From: Pseudomonadota bacterium | GTDB lineage: Bacteria > Myxococcota > Myxococcia > Myxococcales > Myxococcaceae | Assembly (NCBI GenBank): GCA_023424585.1 | Contig: JAFADT010000661.1 | Coordinates: 1 to 9,009 of the forward strand | DNA: 9,009 bases | Direction: 5' to 3' | Shown: one piece after another, positions 5,925-9,009 of the stretch | How the letters are laid out: each line of letters starts with the position of its first letter | Position numbering within the stretch: the first letter of the stretch is position 1 | Position numbers and translations under genes: made by a program | The notes under the pieces: model-generated | The model's input: only the letters and a program-made list of their open reading frames with translations | What the model was told of the DNA's origin: nothing | The model's database searches: none

Positions 5925-6890
5925 ATGGCCGCCGCGACCTACGCACTCCTGGGAGTCGGCGCCGCTGTCCCCGAGCAGGTGCGCGGCAATGACGACCCGC
6001 TGTTCGAGCACCTGCGCCGCGCCGCCGGAAGCGGCGGCGAGCACGCGCTCTTCTACGGCAACCGCGAGCGCCGGGTGCTGGGGCGGGGCGAGTCCCTGGC
6101 CGCGCTCACCGCGAAGGCGGGCGCCGCGGCGCTGAAGGACGCGGGGCTGGCGGCGTCGGACGTGGAGCGGCTGTACGGCTACGTGTCGGTGTCGGAGTTC
6201 ATCACGCCCAACGAGCTGTACGCGGTGCACCGCGAGCTGGGCCTGTCGCAGGGCACGCTGGTGGTGCCGGTGCAGGCGGACTTCGCCAACTTCCTGATGG
6301 GCGTGGTGCTGGCCTGGGAGGCCCTGCGCGCGGGCAGCATCCAGCACGCGCTGGTGGCGGTGGGCTCCGCGTGGACCCGCAACGTGGACTACACGCAGGG
6401 CCACGCCATTGGCATCGGCGACGGCGCGGGCGCGGTGGTGGTGGGCGCGGGCGACCGGCTCGCGCTGGTGGACTGGGGCGCGGACACCTTCAGCGACGAA
6501 TACGGCGCGATGATCATGGGTGCGCGCCCGGAGTCCGGGCTCGCGTACCCGACCTACGGCATCGCGCCGGCGGCGGGCGTGAAGGCGTTCCTGAACTCGG
6601 GGATGAACGGCCCGCCGAGGCTGGTGGAGCGGCTGCTCGCGAAGCACGGCATCGCGCGCGAGGACGTGACGCTCATCTCCCACCAGGCCACGCGCAAGCT
6701 GATGGACCACTGGGCCCAGGAGCTCCGCCCGCGCGAGTACCTGGACACCTTCGAGGAGTACGGGAACATGGTGCACGCGTCCATGCCGGTGACGCTGGCC
6801 CGGTTCCACCGCGAGCTGCGCACGAAGTACCTGGTGATGGTCGGCCTGGGCATCGGCGCGCACCAGATGGCGCTGCTGGTGCGCGTCTGA
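5925..6890 (+). CDS. KAS III (FabH-like) protein lacking the catalytic cysteine
   Basis: The 321-residue protein has the length and signatures of 3-oxoacyl-ACP synthase III: a strand YALLGVGAAVP at 6-16, GDGAGAVVVGAG at 165-176, SHQATRKLM at 252-260 with the catalytic His253, EYGNMVHASMP at 278-288 with the catalytic Asn281, and a C-terminal GLGIGAHQMALLVR. In FabH the nucleophilic Cys112 sits in AAACAGF; here the aligned segment is QADFANF and Phe120 (bases 6282-6284) replaces it. The protein contains no Cys at all, so it cannot form the usual acyl-thioester enzyme and is unlikely to be a normal fatty-acid initiator. Family members with altered active sites act as acyltransferases or as inactive partners, for example PqsB of PqsBC. 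The ATG lies 4 bases after the ThDP gene stop, with no strong Shine-Dalgarno sequence, which suggests translational coupling and a shared pathway. Acyl transfer onto, or binding of, the ThDP product is inference. Confidence 0.88.
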   Translation: MAAATYALLGVGAAVPEQVRGNDDPLFEHLRRAAGSGGEHALFYGNRERRVLGRGESLAALTAKAGAAALKDAGLAASDVERLYGYVSVSEFITPNELYAVHRELGLSQGTLVVPVQADFANFLMGVVLAWEALRAGSIQHALVAVGSAWTRNVDYTQGHAIGIGDGAGAVVVGAGDRLALVDWGADTFSDEYGAMIMGARPESGLAYPTYGIAPAAGVKAFLNSGMNGPPRLVERLLAKHGIAREDVTLISHQATRKLMDHWAQELRPREYLDTFEEYGNMVHASMPVTLARFHRELRTKYLVMVGLGIGAHQMALLVRV

Positions 6891-6900
6891 CGGACGCGGG

Positions 6901-7722
6901 CTACTGGTCGTCGCAGGGCGTGCCCAGCCGGGCGCCCGTGTAGACGCCCAGCTCGTTGTAGATGAGGGGCAGGTTCTGCTCCACGGGGACGTTGCGCAGC
7001 TCCACCTCCTTGCGCGCCTTCTCGATCCACATGGGCTTCTGCGCGCGGTCGATGACGAGCCGCAGCTGGCCCTTCTTGGTGGTGAAGATCTCCCCCTCGG
7101 AGTCCGCCACGACGTTGGTCATCTTCTGGGGCTTCAGGTCGCCCCGGGGCCCGATGAAGACGCGGAAGTTGCGGGACTCCGCGGGCGTGGAGCCCTTGTC
7201 CACGTAGTAGTACGTGCCCTCCGAGTCGCGCAGGAGCGCGTGCGGGGCGAACTTCTGCGGGTTGGGCACGTAGGTGGCCTTGCGCAGCAGCTCGCGCGCC
7301 TCCGCGCCGGGGAGCAGCTCCAGCGTCGCCTTGCGCTCGCCGCAGCGGAGCGAGCAGGTGCGCTCCTTCGTGTCCACGTTCAGCTGGGAGTGCACGCGCA
7401 GGTCCACGCCGTCGTAGTCCGCGATGGCGGTGGGGTTGAAGAAGCGCGGATCCAGGAAGGTGGTGGCGGGAAGGCCGCGGCCCTTGGGGCGGGGCACCTC
7501 CACCAGGGACTTGCCGTCGCCGTAGTAGAGCCGGTCGTCCAGGTCGTCCGTGTCCTCCCGGGGCACGGAGACGACGTAGTGGCCCCGGCCGTCGGTGCAG
7601 ACGGCGGTGGCCTCCAGGAGCATGCGCTGGCCCAGGTTCTCCGCCTTGCCCCACGGCGGTTCGACGGCGGCGGGACTGGCGGCGAGGAGCATGGCCACGG
7701 GAAGGATGTGTTGGATGAGCAT
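6901..7722 (-). CDS. Secreted beta-rich protein of unknown function
   Basis: The start ATG at 7720-7722 gives 273 residues with a signal peptide: a short N-terminus, hydrophobic ILPVAMLLAASPAAV at about 6-20, and likely cleavage after an Ala near 16-19. The frame is open 27 codons further upstream, but that part overlaps the preceding gene and would bury the signal sequence. The mature protein looks beta-rich and repeats a loose motif D-S/G-x-G-x-Y/I-Y/F at TDGRGHYVV (43-51), DSEGTYYYV (166-174) and DSEGEIFTT (207-215), perhaps blades of an irregular beta-sheet domain. Four Cys (42, 123, 127, 270) could form two disulfides. I recognise no enzyme motif. The gene begins 11 bases after the stop of another secreted protein gene, so the two are probably co-transcribed, and it converges on the KAS III gene with a 10-base gap. 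Confidence 0.8.
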   Translation of the reverse strand: MLIQHILPVAMLLAASPAAVEPPWGKAENLGQRMLLEATAVCTDGRGHYVVSVPREDTDDLDDRLYYGDGKSLVEVPRPKGRGLPATTFLDPRFFNPTAIADYDGVDLRVHSQLNVDTKERTCSLRCGERKATLELLPGAEARELLRKATYVPNPQKFAPHALLRDSEGTYYYVDKGSTPAESRNFRVFIGPRGDLKPQKMTNVVADSEGEIFTTKKGQLRLVIDRAQKPMWIEKARKEVELRNVPVEQNLPLIYNELGVYTGARLGTPCDDQ

Positions 7723-7733
7723 GGTGCGCGGGC

Positions 7734-8558
7734 CTAGAGGTGCTTCTTGAAGTAGCGGGTGGCGGCCTTCTCCTGGCTGGACGCCTCCGGCGTGGTGGTC
7801 CACACGAAGCGGTCACCTTGCAGGGCGGGCTCCAGCGCGTCGCCGAAGCGGCAGTCCATGCGCTGGATGCGGGCCTTCACGGTGCGGCGGGCCTCCTCGG
7901 AGCCGCCGCACAGGGCCTTCAGGGCGGAGAGGGGGTGGGCGCAATACCTGGCGATGTTCTGGGCCTTGAGGAAGGGCTCGGTGACGGTGCTCCAGTCGAT
8001 GGCGCCCGCCACGGAGGTGCCGCAGGTGGTGTTCAGCGCCTGGAGCGCCTCGGCGTAGGCGGTGTCATGGACGGCCTCCTCCGCCTTGCGGTCGAAGGCC
8101 ATCAGCTTCGCGAGCTGGCCGCTCTGGGTCTGCTGCTGATGCTGGGCGTAGAGCTCCTCGGGCTTGAGCTTCTGGGAGCGCGCCTCGTCGTACTGGACCA
8201 CGATGCCGTTGCCGGAGCGGCCGGGGAAGTACAGCTCCGTGCGCGTGCCCACGACGACGAGCGGCGAGTAGTCCTTGCCGTGCAACTGGGTGGTGTAGTT
8301 CTGGCGCAGCGTGCCGATGCTGCTCCAGTCCTTCACCGTGTAGGGGAGGACCAGGTTGTCCAGGACGGAGCCCGTGCCCTGGATGCGCAGGAGGAACTTC
8401 TTCTGCTCGCGGGGCGTGAGCGGCACGACCGCGACCTGCTCTCCCTGCGGGCCGACGAAGACCTTGCCGGCTTCCACGGGAGCGGACGCTGCGGCATGGG
8501 CGGGCAGGGTGATGCCCAGGAAGGTGGCCAGCACGGCCACGGCGACGATGCATTTCAT
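7734..8558 (-). CDS. Secreted protein of unknown function with four cysteines
   Basis: The 274-residue protein starts at ATG 8556-8558 and has a clear Sec signal peptide, MKCIVAVAVLATFLGITLPA, followed by HA; cleavage is expected at AHA|A after residue 22. The mature part has a beta-rich N-terminal half (about 30-125) with a GRSGNGIVVQYDE strand, then a Gln-rich, probably helical middle (135-175, with a QQQTQSGQ stretch), and a C-terminal helical region with Cys179, Cys206, Cys217 and Cys236, enough for two disulfides. I see no catalytic motif and do not recognise the family. A purine-rich GAGGGGGAT lies 10 to 18 bases before the ATG as a loose ribosome site. It is followed after 11 bases by another secreted protein gene, suggesting a two-protein envelope or extracellular module. 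Confidence 0.8.
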   Translation of the reverse strand: MKCIVAVAVLATFLGITLPAHAAASAPVEAGKVFVGPQGEQVAVVPLTPREQKKFLLRIQGTGSVLDNLVLPYTVKDWSSIGTLRQNYTTQLHGKDYSPLVVVGTRTELYFPGRSGNGIVVQYDEARSQKLKPEELYAQHQQQTQSGQLAKLMAFDRKAEEAVHDTAYAEALQALNTTCGTSVAGAIDWSTVTEPFLKAQNIARYCAHPLSALKALCGGSEEARRTVKARIQRMDCRFGDALEPALQGDRFVWTTTPEASSQEKAATRYFKKHL

Positions 8559-8577
8559 GTTGGATGTATCCCCCTCA

Positions 8578-8601
8578 CCCGGCCGAGGTCATTCGGCCGG
8601 G
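8578..8601 (-). terminator. Perfect 9-bp GC-rich hairpin between minus-strand genes
   Basis: CCCGGCCGA (8578-8586) and TCGGCCGGG (8593-8601) are exact reverse complements around a 6-base loop. The hairpin lies 10 bases after the stop of the upstream partial gene and 19 bases before the ATG of the next gene on the same strand. No T-run follows. It may attenuate or terminate transcription between the two genes, or stabilise or shield the leader of the downstream mRNA. The structure is seen directly; the function is inference. Confidence 0.5.
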
Positions 8602-8611
8602 CGGTGTCTGC

Positions 8612-9009
8612 TCATGGCGTCAAGTCAATCTCGTGGGTCTGACATTCGACGGCGACCGGCTTCAGCTCCTGGGCGGTCAACGCACGGGCCTCCGCCTGGG
8701 CGTTGGACATGTCGCCGGTCTGGCAGCGGGCGCGGATGGCCAGATGGTGCGCGGCCAGGTTGTCCTGGGCCGCGTAGCTGCGCTGCGCGTAACGGACCGC
8801 GTCGCCCCACTTGGTGGCGGAGAACGCCGCGCGCGCCTCCTTGAGGTCGGCGATGGCCTGCGCCAGGGTGGGCTCCGCCAGGCGCTTCCGGCCCCCCGCG
8901 GAGACCGGGGGCTTGTTGCTGGCGGGCCTTGGCTGCACCTGGGGTTCGACCCTCGTGGGCGTGTCGTGGCCGGCCGTCACCGTGTCTGGCGGCGGCGTCG
9001 GTGTCTGCG
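8612..9009 (-). CDS. C-terminal part of a larger protein with Pro-rich linker and TPR-like tail
   Basis: The frame runs from the window edge to TGA at 8612-8614. A GTG at 8978-8980 could start a 122-residue protein, but the codons upstream remain open and encode a Pro/Thr-rich stretch (QTPTPPPDT) that continues smoothly into the Pro-rich segment after it, so the gene very likely begins outside the window. Visible parts are a Pro/Thr/Arg linker, a helical TPR-like pair (LKEARAAFSATKWGDAVRYA, then a helix ending near RCQTGD), and a tail with two Cys 26 residues apart (ARCQTG and VECQTH). The arrangement of linker, short helical repeat and C-terminal Cys recalls the tails of myxobacterial Ser/Thr protein kinases and similar envelope proteins. 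That is only a resemblance, since no kinase domain is in view. It lies upstream of two secreted-protein genes on the same strand, separated by a hairpin. Confidence 0.65.
   Translation of the reverse strand, partial: QTPTPPPDTVTAGHDTPTRVEPQVQPRPASNKPPVSAGGRKRLAEPTLAQAIADLKEARAAFSATKWGDAVRYAQRSYAAQDNLAAHHLAIRARCQTGDMSNAQAEARALTAQELKPVAVECQTHEIDLTP

Noticed and set aside
4001..5926. 641-residue open frame on the minus strand opposite the ThDP gene
   Set aside because: It is an antisense shadow in high-G+C DNA: the translation is Arg/His/Ala/Val-rich with no motifs, while the plus strand encodes a clear ThDP enzyme.
4393..6135. 580-residue plus-strand frame overlapping the ThDP and KAS III genes
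   Set aside because: It is a shifted frame of two recognised genes, with an Arg/Gly/His-rich composition and no domain signature.
5925..6890. Annotation as functional FabH, the fatty-acid initiation enzyme
   Set aside because: The catalytic Cys is replaced by Phe and no other Cys exists in the protein, so the standard ping-pong condensation is not possible.
5925..6890. KAS III gene as a decayed pseudogene
   Set aside because: The frame is full length, codon bias is strong, and His, Asn and the glycine-rich motifs are intact; loss of one residue alone does not indicate decay.
7723..7803. Upstream extension of the secreted beta-rich protein to a start at 7803
   Set aside because: The extra 27 residues overlap the preceding gene and would place the signal peptide internally; the ATG at 7720-7722 gives a normal signal peptide.
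6554..7816. 420-residue minus-strand frame covering the KAS III 3' end and the secreted-protein gene
   Set aside because: It spans two genes in a shadow frame, is Pro/Arg/His-rich, and lacks a signal peptide or motifs.
1..9009. CRISPR array, tRNA/rRNA, transposase, integrase or attachment-site repeats
   Set aside because: No regularly spaced direct repeats, no RNA gene signatures and no mobile-element protein were seen on either strand.

Overview
The window is about 70% G+C with very strong G/C preference at third codon positions, has little intergenic space, and carries an unusual number of exported, TPR-containing and uncharacterised proteins. Together with a secondary-metabolism-like gene pair this suggests a deltaproteobacterial myxobacterium of the Myxococcus/Corallococcus type. 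That is inference from composition and gene style; no marker gene is present.

Layout. (1) Bases 3-1299, plus strand: the 3' part of an unrecognised gene, a perfect 8-bp hairpin, and a RimJ/RimL-type GNAT acetyltransferase. (2) Bases 1313-3607, minus strand: a 137-aa STAS/SEC14 (SpoIIAA-like) domain protein, a strong imperfect hairpin, then a 591-aa exported protein joining a metzincin-type zinc protease domain (HExxHxxGxxH plus Met-turn) to a TPR-rich C-terminal half. (3) Bases 3608-4003: a 396-base divergent intergenic region, A+T-richer than the rest, with a sigma70-like promoter candidate, an 18-base alternating pyrimidine-purine tract and an alternative start site with a near-perfect Shine-Dalgarno sequence. 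(4) Bases 4004-6890, plus strand: a two-gene unit with a 4-base gap, encoding an acetolactate-synthase-like ThDP enzyme and a KAS III (FabH-like) protein. (5) Bases 6901-9009, minus strand: two secreted proteins of unknown function 11 bases apart, preceded by the C-terminal end of a larger protein that runs off the window.

The most interesting part is region 4. The ThDP enzyme has the catalytic Glu and the ThDP-binding GDG...NDN motif but lacks residues typical of true acetohydroxyacid synthase, and no ilvN or ilvC lies beside it. Its partner has the KAS III fold signatures, the catalytic His and the catalytic Asn, but Phe replaces the nucleophilic Cys and the protein contains no cysteine at all. 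A ThDP carboligase coupled to a cysteine-less KAS III-like protein looks like a small pathway for an acyloin or acylated acyloin (alpha-hydroxyketone) product. The product is not known from the sequence.

No tRNA, rRNA, CRISPR array, insertion sequence or integration site was seen.
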